64,000 bases of DNA, taken from NCBI GenBank assembly GCA_902761905.1, contig CACWMK010000002.1, forward strand, positions 124,001 through 188,000, in the 5' to 3' direction. The stretch comes from an uncultured Prevotellaceae bacterium. GTDB taxonomy: Bacteria > Bacteroidota > Bacteroidia > Bacteroidales > Bacteroidaceae. Positions 56,067-64,000 of this stretch are shown piece after piece (positions within the stretch are counted from its first letter, which is position 1; each line of letters starts with the position of its first letter). A model generated the notes under the pieces. That model was not told where the DNA came from. It saw nothing but the letters and a program-made list of their open reading frames with translations, and did not search any database. A program made the translations under genes and the position numbers.

Positions 56067-57962
56067 ATGAAGAAATATATTTTATCAGCAGCAGCTGTTT
56101 TGTCAGTAACTGCGTTTACATCTTGTAACGATATGTTGGACACAGATCCACGTGTTACAGAGTTGACTGCGGCCACGTTCCCCGGCAAGCCTGCAGATGT
56201 GGAGGCTTTGAATGCAGCTACCTATAGTATTATGAATACACTGGGTGGTGGTGACCAGAGCGGTATATTGAATAATCCATTCTATTGGTGGTCACTTATG
56301 TCTGACGACTGCTACGGAAGTGGTGGTTTGCAGGACAATGTGGCTAAATCGCTCCATCATTTTACAACAGCGAGTGCTAACCAGTATGAGCAGGATTTTA
56401 TCCTTCTTTATGGTGGTATTTCGCGTGCTAACAACCAGATCGAGACCATTGACAATGTTGATTGGACCGGTAATACTGTTCAGCGCAATCAGTTGCTTGG
56501 TGAGGGCTACTTCATGCGTGGTCTCTATTACATGTGGCTGACTCAGTTGTATGGTGATGTTCCATTGATTACTGCAACCACTATTACAGATGAGATGAAG
56601 CAGCAGGTAAGTGCAGAGACTGATGTCTTCCCTCAAATTCTTTCAGACTTTGTTTCTGCCAAGAATCTCATGAAGGCTGAAAGAGCAAATGGTTCTGGTC
56701 ATGCTGACAAGTATGCTGCAGAGGCTTATATCGCTCGCGCTTATATGTTCTGGGCAGGTTTCTATAAGAAGGCTGGTGAACTAGCAAATGGTTCTGCTCC
56801 TGCTATCGAACTCGTAGAGCAGGAAGGTTGTCCTGCTGGTTCTCTTTCTCAGGCAGATGTTATTGCAGGTCTGAAGGATATCGTTGCCAATGGCGGATAC
56901 AAACTTTGCGAGGACTTCCGTTCACTATGGCAGTACTCTAACAGCCTTCTTTGGGATGAGGCACATGATGGTAAAGGTCATGCATACGAGTTCATTGCAG
57001 ACATGAAGCGTGAGAACTGCTTCGACCAGCCTGGTATGGGTAATGGAAACACTGAGGAAATCTTCCAGATTCAGTTTATGAATGCTTCAAAGTGGGCTAT
57101 CGGTGGTACTTATAACAACCCACGTATGTATTCTAACTATCTGTCTTGTTTCTGGGGTCTTCGTAATGGTGCTACCAACGACAATGGTAAGCGCGACAAG
57201 ACTTATCCATTCAATCAGGGCTGGGGTCAGGGTACTCCTTCTGTCAATCTTTGGCAGGACTGGACTGCAGCAGAGACTGCCGGCAATTATAGTGATATCC
57301 GTAAACTCGGTACGCTGATTGACCTCGAACATGAGCTTGCATCTTATACCTATGAGAAGGATGATTGTGAGGAGTCTGGCTATGGAGTCAAGAAGTATGC
57401 AGATGTAAACCTTGACGCTTGTGCTGCCGACAACGATTCTTGGTGGTCAATGTGTCCTGGTTATTCATCTAGTTCGCTTGACAACAAACAGCAGGGTGAC
57501 CACTTCGAGGATTTTTATCTGATGCGTTATGCTGATGTTTTGCTGATGCTGACCGAGCTTACTGGTGATGCTCAGTACATGAATCAGGTTCAGAAGCGTG
57601 CAGGAGTGCCTCAGACTCCATATTCGTTGAAGGCTGTTCAGGACGAGCGTCGTTGGGAATTTGCATTAGAGGGTCTGCGTTTTAACGATTTGCGTCGTTG
57701 GTCAGGTATAGATTCTGGTGAAACCTCAATTGCAGCAAAGGCTCTTCAGGCTCAGAATGGAAAATCTATTACCGTCAAGGGTAAAAAGGGTTCGAACATG
57801 GCTCATATGACATGTTCTTGGACTAAGCGTTACGCTGCTACCAACGGATTCTTGCCTAAACCTCAGGCTCAGATTACTCTTATGAATGGTAAGCTGAAGC
57901 AGAATCCTGGTTGGGGTGAGGAAACACCTGCTGCAGAGTATACATATAAAGTTCTGTATTAA
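56067..57962 (+). CDS. SusD/RagB-family glycan-binding lipoprotein (second locus)
   Basis: 631 residues, lipoprotein signal FTSCNDMLD. Helical N-terminal region with GEGYFMRGLYYMWLTQLYGDVPL, and a C-terminal SusD region with YADVLLMLTELTGD and ALEGLRFNDLRRW. 100 residues longer than many SusD proteins, with an insert near 330-440. Lies 15 bases after SusC on the same transcript. Binds the imported glycan at the surface. Confidence 0.95.
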   Translation: MKKYILSAAAVLSVTAFTSCNDMLDTDPRVTELTAATFPGKPADVEALNAATYSIMNTLGGGDQSGILNNPFYWWSLMSDDCYGSGGLQDNVAKSLHHFTTASANQYEQDFILLYGGISRANNQIETIDNVDWTGNTVQRNQLLGEGYFMRGLYYMWLTQLYGDVPLITATTITDEMKQQVSAETDVFPQILSDFVSAKNLMKAERANGSGHADKYAAEAYIARAYMFWAGFYKKAGELANGSAPAIELVEQEGCPAGSLSQADVIAGLKDIVANGGYKLCEDFRSLWQYSNSLLWDEAHDGKGHAYEFIADMKRENCFDQPGMGNGNTEEIFQIQFMNASKWAIGGTYNNPRMYSNYLSCFWGLRNGATNDNGKRDKTYPFNQGWGQGTPSVNLWQDWTAAETAGNYSDIRKLGTLIDLEHELASYTYEKDDCEESGYGVKKYADVNLDACAADNDSWWSMCPGYSSSSLDNKQQGDHFEDFYLMRYADVLLMLTELTGDAQYMNQVQKRAGVPQTPYSLKAVQDERRWEFALEGLRFNDLRRWSGIDSGETSIAAKALQAQNGKSITVKGKKGSNMAHMTCSWTKRYAATNGFLPKPQAQITLMNGKLKQNPGWGEETPAAEYTYKVLY

Positions 57963-57981
57963 TATTTAATAAGTAATCGAT

Positions 57982-58791
57982 ATGAAAAAGATATTTTTGA
58001 TGTTATTCGCTATATGCGCCTTTGCTGCTTGTGATCCTGTTCATGAGGATGTCGGCAATGGCGGTCACATCACTGTTGACCAGCTCAAGGCGATGTCCAC
58101 TGTCACTGTTGACAAGACATCTGATGGCAGCAAGTTTGGTAATGTTGTTACATGTACGACATCTGCCCCTGTCAATGCTAAGTGGGATATCGGTGGAAAA
58201 GAATTCGTCGGTAACTATGCATGGAAGAAGATGAAAGTTAATTTTAATATGAATGGTTCGGATATTGTGTATGTTGAGACTCCTTATACAGTTGTTCTCA
58301 CCGCAATTTGTCCAGACGGAACAAAGCTTACAGCAGAATTCCCCATTAAGTGTGAAACAATTACAGATCCACTGGTGAAGTACTATATCTATGGTGATCC
58401 TAATAGATCTGAAGCTGATAAAGAAGAGGATCCTCAGCTGCCATTCAAACCAGGTGCTTGGGATGCTGCAGCTATGCGTTTCAGCTCTACCGAGGGTGCG
58501 CATCTGCCAACTATTCCTGACGAGGTTTACGATGGTCTGAAGACTCTTATCTTTGATGTATCAGATGTTACTCCTGATTTTGATTTGAAGGTTATGAATG
58601 GCTGGTGGAGCAACACATATTACGATCATGTTAAGTGGGTGGATGGTTTGAATGAACTTCAGATTACCCCGACAATGGCAAGAGAGTGTGCAAAGAAGTA
58701 TGTGAATGAGGACCCCGCCGGTGGTAAAGATCTTGACCTCATGCTGTATAGCGGTTCTATGACGCTTAAAGCAGTTTACTATGAGGAGTAA
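57982..58791 (+). CDS. Surface lipoprotein of the second SusCD locus, unknown family
   Basis: 269 residues with lipoprotein signal CAFAACDPV. Beta-rich, two-part, with a first half of Ig/PKD-like strands (about 25-125) and a second half (about 135-269) containing FDVSDVTPDFDLKVMNGWWS and DLMLYSGSMTLKAVYYEE, which looks like a carbohydrate-binding jelly-roll end as in SusE/F-like proteins. No catalytic motifs. Position 20 bases after SusD supports a glycan-binding role; I do not recognise the family with certainty. Confidence 0.82.
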   Translation: MKKIFLMLFAICAFAACDPVHEDVGNGGHITVDQLKAMSTVTVDKTSDGSKFGNVVTCTTSAPVNAKWDIGGKEFVGNYAWKKMKVNFNMNGSDIVYVETPYTVVLTAICPDGTKLTAEFPIKCETITDPLVKYYIYGDPNRSEADKEEDPQLPFKPGAWDAAAMRFSSTEGAHLPTIPDEVYDGLKTLIFDVSDVTPDFDLKVMNGWWSNTYYDHVKWVDGLNELQITPTMARECAKKYVNEDPAGGKDLDLMLYSGSMTLKAVYYEE

Positions 58792-58829
58792 TAAGTTCTT
58801 ATATGTATAATATTTAAACAACTCTTATA

Positions 58830-60092
58830 ATGAAAAAAATAGTTAATTATAGTAAGCTCGTAATCACTACGCTTATTACATCAAGTCTGTTTATGGCTTG
58901 TAGTGAGGAGATTACCGAAACTACATGCGATACCCAATATACTGCGAACACTGGTAGTATCAGAAATGCAGGTCAGGCTGTAGATTTGGGACTTCCTAGT
59001 GGAACCAAGTGGGCTAATATGAATGTTGGAGCAACTTCAGAATCTGACAATGGAATCCTTTTTGTTTGGGGTGATATAACTGGTACCCAGATGGAGGCAA
59101 CTAATGCAACATCGTATTTAGATGTAACGGCTGCTACATCTGCATCAAAATTGTTTGACATGTTCAAAAGTGCCGATGCCAAGGTTGGAACTGTTTGTGA
59201 TACAACAAATATTTCTAAAAGTGTAGAACCTAAGCTGATAGACTTAACGTTTATTGGTGATACTATTGGTTTGGATTCACTTGCGAAGGCTACTATCGAT
59301 GCTCAGAAGATGGAGGCAATTACTTCATTCTTAAAGAATAAGTTGAACTTAGTAAAGACATCTAATACAGGTCTTCTTGAGGCTACTCTTACCAATGAGG
59401 ACTTTACTCTCATTATTGATTGGGATGGTTCTGAGTTTATTGAGAGATTCCCCAAGCAGAACTCTGCTAAGGATACATTAGACTATTTCAAGAAGTTTGA
59501 GTATGCAAGTGTTTCAACCTTCGCTATAGATGAGATAGGTTCTACTGAAGTCAATTATTATGAGTCTCCTAAAGCTAATAATTATACTGAAATTAAAGAT
59601 CAGCTTGGTGTAGTAATGCGTAGAGACTTTAAGGGTGGTGATATTTCTAATATTCCTGCTTATAGTATCGTTGCAGACGCTAACCATGATCCTGCTACTG
59701 CAAATTGGGGCAACAATTGGAGCATGCCAACAGCTGAGCAATTCCAGGAGCTGCTTGATAATTGCACATGGGAGTTTACTGGTAATGGATATAAGGTGAC
59801 TTCTAAGGCAGAAGGAAATAATAACAGTATTTTCTTGCCTGCTGCAGGTTTCCGATTTGGTGACAAGTGGTATGGAAACGGCAATGCAGGTTACTATGCA
59901 ACAGGTGAAATTCTGGGAACTTATCATTTCCCCTCAATGGCTGAACAGATTAGTGGATCAATGGGAGCTATTAATGGCAATGAAAACATGCCAAACATGC
60001 TGATTTTCCAGCATGGCCAGTATGATTCTCTTGGTATCTACAATAACCTGAGTTCTAGTTTTGGCGTTTCTATCAGACCTGTAACTAAATAA
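58830..60092 (+). CDS. Lipoprotein with split FibSucc major paralogous domain
   Basis: 420 residues, lipoprotein signal SLFMACSEE. Residues about 50-90 match the first half of the Fibrobacter succinogenes major paralogous domain (VDLGLPSGTKWANMNVGAT); about 285-420 match the second half (ANWGNNWSMPTAEQFQELLDN, SIFLPAAGFRFGDKWYGN, GVSIRPVTK). The two are separated by roughly 190 residues with no recognisable motif. Such domains are usual in secreted or surface proteins and their ligand is unknown. Last gene of the second SusCD operon, before a strong terminator. Confidence 0.85.
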   Translation: MKKIVNYSKLVITTLITSSLFMACSEEITETTCDTQYTANTGSIRNAGQAVDLGLPSGTKWANMNVGATSESDNGILFVWGDITGTQMEATNATSYLDVTAATSASKLFDMFKSADAKVGTVCDTTNISKSVEPKLIDLTFIGDTIGLDSLAKATIDAQKMEAITSFLKNKLNLVKTSNTGLLEATLTNEDFTLIIDWDGSEFIERFPKQNSAKDTLDYFKKFEYASVSTFAIDEIGSTEVNYYESPKANNYTEIKDQLGVVMRRDFKGGDISNIPAYSIVADANHDPATANWGNNWSMPTAEQFQELLDNCTWEFTGNGYKVTSKAEGNNNSIFLPAAGFRFGDKWYGNGNAGYYATGEILGTYHFPSMAEQISGSMGAINGNENMPNMLIFQHGQYDSLGIYNNLSSSFGVSIRPVTK

Positions 60093-60115
60093 AGTCTGAT
60101 TAAGTAATTAATCAT

Positions 60116-60147
60116 AGGCTGACCCAATTAAATGGGTCAGCCTTTTA
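60116..60147 (+). terminator. Rho-independent terminator after the second SusCD operon
   Basis: Perfect 11-bp stem AGGCTGACCCA / TGGGTCAGCCT, loop ATTAAA, then TTTT. It stands only 10 bases before the start of the next gene at 60158. Confidence 0.9.
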
Positions 60148-60157
60148 TAACAAAACA

Positions 60158-61933
60158 ATGAATAAACAAAACAATGTATCACGCGCCATCCTCTATTTAA
60201 GCCTGTTGGCTTTCATTTCGTTTGTTGTGTATATTATGTACATCAACCAGGAGGTGTTCTATACGGCGCACGACCGCTCTGAATTTGTTTTTGGGGCTCC
60301 TTTCTTTAATACACTCATGTCGAAACCATTTGGTTTGATGCAGTATGTGGGAGCTTGGCTTACGCAGTTCTTTTATCAACCGGCTGTAGGTACATGTATC
60401 CTTGTGGCAATCTGGGTAGGCATATATTTTGTGGGTTCTAAAGCATTCCGGTTACAGGGAAGTGCCTCGGCACTGATGCTCTTGCCTGTAGCCTTTCTGC
60501 TCACATCGGTAGTAGATTTGGGCTATTGGATTTATGTCTCTACCATCAGAGGCTATTGGTTCTCACAGTCAGTAAGCTATCTAGTAATGTTGCTACTCTT
60601 GTGGGCTGCATGTCGCACTCCACGTAAATTGCATCTGATATGGTATATATTGGCTATTTGCATTTATCCTGTGCTTGGATGGTTTGCTTTGCTTTTTGTC
60701 CTTTGTCTTGCACTTTCTGATAAAGTATCCTGGCGCGAATTCTTGGGTATAGCACTACTCGTCTTTACCGCCAGCATCTGGCATACACAATTCTATTCTG
60801 GTTTGAAATACGACGATGTTGTTATAGCAGGCTTGCCTCGTTTCGAGACACCAAGTGATAGCAGTCCACATCTTTCATATCCGTTTTGGCTGCTTGGTGT
60901 AGCATCTGTACTTATTCCGTTGTGTAGCAAGTATCTGTCCAAATGGTTTGTGCCTGTGTTGTGTGCTGTTGCTGGTATTTACTATACTTGTTCGCAGATG
61001 TACCATGATCAGAACTACATCGACGAGATGCGTATGGTGCGTTATGCTGAATATGATAACTGGAAAGAGGTTATTAATTTGGTGGAAACGAATAAGAAAC
61101 CTACAAGCACAATGGTGTTTGTCAAGAACATTGCCTTGATGAACGAAGGCGGGCTGCTAGACCGTTCCTTCAAATTAGGCAATGATGCAGCAAATCTTCA
61201 TAATCCAGATTCGCTCCATGTTACCCTCTTGGATATTGCATCTCCTTTGGTGTATTATAATTATGGTATGATAAACGAAGCAATACGTTTAAGCTTCGAA
61301 AATGCTATACAAGCAGGCTTCTCACCTTTCTATCTGAAAATGCTTACACGCTGTGCTTTAGCTGTCGGAGATAAAAAACTTGTAGAGCGCTATACTACGA
61401 TACTTCATCACCGTCCGTTTTACGATAATTGGCAACCTGCACCTGTTACGGCTAATATAAAAGAACTCATGAAATGCTATCCTGATGAAATCACAGGTGT
61501 GGAAAACAGCGATAGTTATATTGTTAATGGAATTAGCCTTTGGTACGAATCTGATAGTAAGGTGGCCTCAGAACAGTCGCTTCTTTATTCCATGTTGCGT
61601 TGCGATTCACGTCGTTTTTGGCTGTCGCTACGTAAATACGTAAAACTGCACATGAATGAAGAGTTCCCTATACATGCGCAGGAGGCTTATATTCTCTTCA
61701 TGGATAAGGCGCCGGAAGAGAAACGTATTATGGTTCCTGTTGAAAAGACCATCTACGAGCGTTACAAACGATTCTGGACAACACTTGAAAGTAAGGCAAA
61801 GCCAGGAATGACTATTTCAACGGTAGGTGAGGGAATGCGTGAAGAATTTGGAGATACCTATTGGTGGTATAATATCTTTGGCAGAAAACCTATCAATGTT
61901 CATGGCAAAATAGGAAACGAAACTCATGCGTAA
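60158..61933 (+). CDS. DUF6057-like polytopic membrane protein
   Basis: 591 residues. About eight membrane segments lie in residues 10-275 (early LYLSLLAFISFVVYIMYI), with a conserved short loop EVFYTAHDRSEFVFG. The C-terminal half (about 290-591) is soluble, helical and TPR-like (DIASPLVYYNYGMINEAIRLSF, FYLKMLTRCALAVGDKKLVERY). I place it in DUF6057, function unknown. The gene begins only 10 bases after a strong terminator and no promoter box is seen. It overlaps nothing and is followed after 6 bases by the lipoprotein gene. Confidence 0.75.
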   Translation: MNKQNNVSRAILYLSLLAFISFVVYIMYINQEVFYTAHDRSEFVFGAPFFNTLMSKPFGLMQYVGAWLTQFFYQPAVGTCILVAIWVGIYFVGSKAFRLQGSASALMLLPVAFLLTSVVDLGYWIYVSTIRGYWFSQSVSYLVMLLLLWAACRTPRKLHLIWYILAICIYPVLGWFALLFVLCLALSDKVSWREFLGIALLVFTASIWHTQFYSGLKYDDVVIAGLPRFETPSDSSPHLSYPFWLLGVASVLIPLCSKYLSKWFVPVLCAVAGIYYTCSQMYHDQNYIDEMRMVRYAEYDNWKEVINLVETNKKPTSTMVFVKNIALMNEGGLLDRSFKLGNDAANLHNPDSLHVTLLDIASPLVYYNYGMINEAIRLSFENAIQAGFSPFYLKMLTRCALAVGDKKLVERYTTILHHRPFYDNWQPAPVTANIKELMKCYPDEITGVENSDSYIVNGISLWYESDSKVASEQSLLYSMLRCDSRRFWLSLRKYVKLHMNEEFPIHAQEAYILFMDKAPEEKRIMVPVEKTIYERYKRFWTTLESKAKPGMTISTVGEGMREEFGDTYWWYNIFGRKPINVHGKIGNETHA

Positions 61934-61939
61934 ACGATT

Positions 61940-63454
61940 ATGAAAAGATATATTCACTTCTATATAGTATTCTTGGCTGTTGCAGTACTGCTTATGTCAT
62001 CATGTGCCAGCCATCCCGATGTACCATCTGCATCTAAAGAGGCAAAAAGTCTCCCGGCAATATTTCCAGACTATTGTGATGTTACGGTGCCGTATAATAT
62101 CGCACCGCTCAACTTTATGCTCCCTGCCGACGAGTATGAAAAGTGCGTCTCTCGTTTTACTACTCCTGATGGTAAACAGCAGACATACGGCAGTGGTGTT
62201 AAGGTGCAGATACCTGAATCAGAATGGCATGATATGCTTAATGCCTCGAAAGGCAAAAGTATTAAGGTAGAGGTTTGGGGCAAGAAAGACGGAGAATGGT
62301 TGTCGTTCAATCCGTTTGAGATATATGTGGCTCCAGATGCCATCGACGAGTACCTGTCGTACCGCCTTATCGAGCCATCGTATGTGGCATGGACATATAT
62401 GGAGATTGCTCAGCGTAATCTTACCTCGTTCGAAGAAACACAGATCTTCAACAACGAGATTACGATGAACGATAGGAAGAAAGGTCAGTGCATCAACTGT
62501 CACAGTTATCAAAACTATAAGACAGACAATATGCTCTTCCACGTGCGTCTGGCTAATAGCGGAACTGTAATTGTAAATGATGGTAAGGTGTCAAGAGTCA
62601 ATTTGAAGCGTGACTATACCATTTCTTCGGGCGTTTATCCTGCATGGCATCCTACAGAGAAGTTGATAGCTTTCTCTACGAACTTGACACGTCAGGCATT
62701 TCATACGGCAAATCCTAACAAGATTGAAGTTTACGATCTTGCTAGCGATATGATATTATATGATGTCAAGACCGACTCTGTTAGTATTGTCAGCAATGAT
62801 TCTACTCTATTAGAGGTGTACCCAACTTGGTCGCCTGATGGTAAATACCTATATTACTGTAAATCAGTTCCTCTTCCTGAGGAAATGAAAGATAAGGATA
62901 TCAGAACCACTTATCCTAAGATTCAATACAACCTGTATCGCCGTTCGTTCGATTTGGCAACACATAACTTTGGTGATGAAGAACTGATTTATGATGCTGC
63001 ATCAGCAGACAAGAGTGTAACATTGCCGCGTATCAGTCCCGATGGACGTTATCTGCTTTTTGCTTTGGGACAATATGGTTGTTTCCATAGCAGACATCAT
63101 GACGCCGACATCGTATGTATACCTATGGATAAATATAACGGTACTGCTCTTACTGCAGAAACATCTTCGCCAGTCGATCTTACTCAGGTAAATAGTGCAG
63201 GCTATTCTGATAGCTATCCATCATGGTCGAGCAACGGTCATTGGATGATGCTTGCTAGTCGCCGTGATGATGATAACTACAGCCGTGTCTACTTCGCCTA
63301 TTTCAACAACGGAAAAGTGGGGAAGGCTTTCCTGTTGCCACAGGAAGATCCGGAGCATAATACTTTCTTGCTGAAGAGCTATAATCGTCCTGAGTTTATG
63401 GTTGAACCTGTAAAGATCAGTGTCAATGAGTTCAGTAAGGTATTTGATAAGTAG
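61940..63454 (+). CDS. Lipoprotein with CxxCH motif and TolB-like PD40 propeller
   Basis: 504 residues with lipoprotein signal LLMSSCASH. N-terminal part (about 25-140) is a beta domain; a single heme-binding-type motif CINCH (184-188) follows in NNEITMNDRKKGQCINCHSYQNY; residues about 215-500 form a TolB-like propeller with PD40 repeats (SSGVYPAWHPTEKLIAFSTN, LEVYPTWSPDGKYLYYCKS, LPRISPDGRYLLFALGQ, SDSYPSWSSNGHWMMLASRR). Periplasmic or surface-attached, perhaps with c-type heme. The next gene overlaps its end by 29 bases, so the two are likely co-translated. Function unknown. Confidence 0.82.
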   Translation: MKRYIHFYIVFLAVAVLLMSSCASHPDVPSASKEAKSLPAIFPDYCDVTVPYNIAPLNFMLPADEYEKCVSRFTTPDGKQQTYGSGVKVQIPESEWHDMLNASKGKSIKVEVWGKKDGEWLSFNPFEIYVAPDAIDEYLSYRLIEPSYVAWTYMEIAQRNLTSFEETQIFNNEITMNDRKKGQCINCHSYQNYKTDNMLFHVRLANSGTVIVNDGKVSRVNLKRDYTISSGVYPAWHPTEKLIAFSTNLTRQAFHTANPNKIEVYDLASDMILYDVKTDSVSIVSNDSTLLEVYPTWSPDGKYLYYCKSVPLPEEMKDKDIRTTYPKIQYNLYRRSFDLATHNFGDEELIYDAASADKSVTLPRISPDGRYLLFALGQYGCFHSRHHDADIVCIPMDKYNGTALTAETSSPVDLTQVNSAGYSDSYPSWSSNGHWMMLASRRDDDNYSRVYFAYFNNGKVGKAFLLPQEDPEHNTFLLKSYNRPEFMVEPVKISVNEFSKVFDK

Positions 63455-64000
63455 TATATTCTGTGTAGCAGTCCTATTGTTTTTCGGACTGGCCTATCCG
63501 CAGCACCTGCATTATCAGGAGCAGTACCAGCTATTCCTGTTTGACAGTAACTATGTATGGGATATTATTCGGGAGCCAGGTGGCGTGGCCGATCTGCTGG
63601 GGCGATTCTGCACTCAATTCTTCCTTTATGCCTGGGTGGGAGCCGCTATTATTGCGCTTCTGCTATCGGCAGTTCAGCTTATGACTCTCCAGTTGATGGG
63701 GTCAAACAAGCTGTATGGCCTGAGTTTTATACCGTCGGGCTTGCTGTGGCTATATCTGCTCGATGAGAATGCACTGCTTGGGGGAATATGGGCTGTGCTG
63801 ATAATCACGGGGATGGTTCTTCTGATCTCTCGCTTCGTTTCTATCAAAAGAACCGTCACCATGATCATCGTGATCATTATTGCCATTCCTGTCCTGTATT
63901 TCCTGGCTGGTCCGGTATGTCTGCCGATACCTGTAGACGGTCTGTGGGCCGGCATACATTACTATCGCATGCCAAAGGTATTCCCTTGGCTGTTGTGGGC
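63426..64000 (+). CDS. DUF6057-like membrane protein, start only
   Basis: ATG at 63426, inside the last codons of the lipoprotein gene (29-base overlap), and open to the window's right edge: 191 residues are seen. It has hydrophobic segments near residues 8-25, 70-95, 104-121, 125-141 and 148-168, and the opening SSIFCVAVLLFFGLAYPQ with HYQEQYQLFLFDSNYVWD is like the first DUF6057 protein in layout. Probably a second member of the same family. Confidence 0.7.
   Translation, partial: MSSVRYLISSIFCVAVLLFFGLAYPQHLHYQEQYQLFLFDSNYVWDIIREPGGVADLLGRFCTQFFLYAWVGAAIIALLLSAVQLMTLQLMGSNKLYGLSFIPSGLLWLYLLDENALLGGIWAVLIITGMVLLISRFVSIKRTVTMIIVIIIAIPVLYFLAGPVCLPIPVDGLWAGIHYYRMPKVFPWLLW

Overview
The window comes from a Bacteroidales chromosome, most likely Prevotella or a close relative. 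It carries type IX secretion genes (porU, porV), SusC/SusD pairs, a hybrid two-component regulator, many Bacteroidetes promoter boxes (TAnnTTTG, sometimes with TTG about 20 bases upstream) and very weak Shine-Dalgarno sequences. No rRNA, tRNA, CRISPR array, transposase or integrase was seen.

Layout. (1) 1-8824, minus strand: the start of a large secreted protein that runs off the left edge, then a likely operon read leftwards: DUF2461 protein, FAH-family hydrolase, porU, porV, ispF. (2) 9002-11747: a two-gene cassette (DUF6078 protein plus VirE/BT4734-type primase-helicase) bounded by 90-bp inverted repeats, with no recombinase. (3) 11807-13228: an AAA ATPase with a nuclease-like tail, preceded by two tandem palindromes. 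(4) 13416-32486, minus strand: a seven-gene operon read leftwards: response regulator with PP2C phosphatase, membrane-anchored propeller protein, sensor that lost its phospho-acceptor histidine, soluble histidine kinase, three-module NRPS, TonB-dependent receptor, and a MATE exporter fused to a HATPase domain. (5) 32684-60092: two SusC/SusD systems, a hybrid two-component regulator and GH3, CE1, GH13 and two GH43 enzymes, suggesting use of arabinoxylan-like and alpha-glucan material. (6) 60158-64000: two DUF6057 membrane proteins around a lipoprotein with a CxxCH motif and a TolB-like propeller; the second runs off the right edge.

How they work together. In region 4 the gene junctions are very tight (1-nt overlap, or gaps of 1-37 nt) and one good promoter lies upstream, so sensing, synthesis of a short acyl- or aminoacyl-peptide, export and uptake look co-expressed. 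The exporter carries a switch-kinase-like domain and the first gene encodes a switch-type phosphatase, which hints at partner-switching control of export. This is the best candidate for an undescribed system. The second is the inverted-repeat cassette in region 2. Smaller signals are a three-copy hairpin repeat at ends of minus-strand genes, helically phased TGTTCAAA direct repeats between the hybrid regulator and its SusC gene, and a repeat insertion inside the regulator gene.
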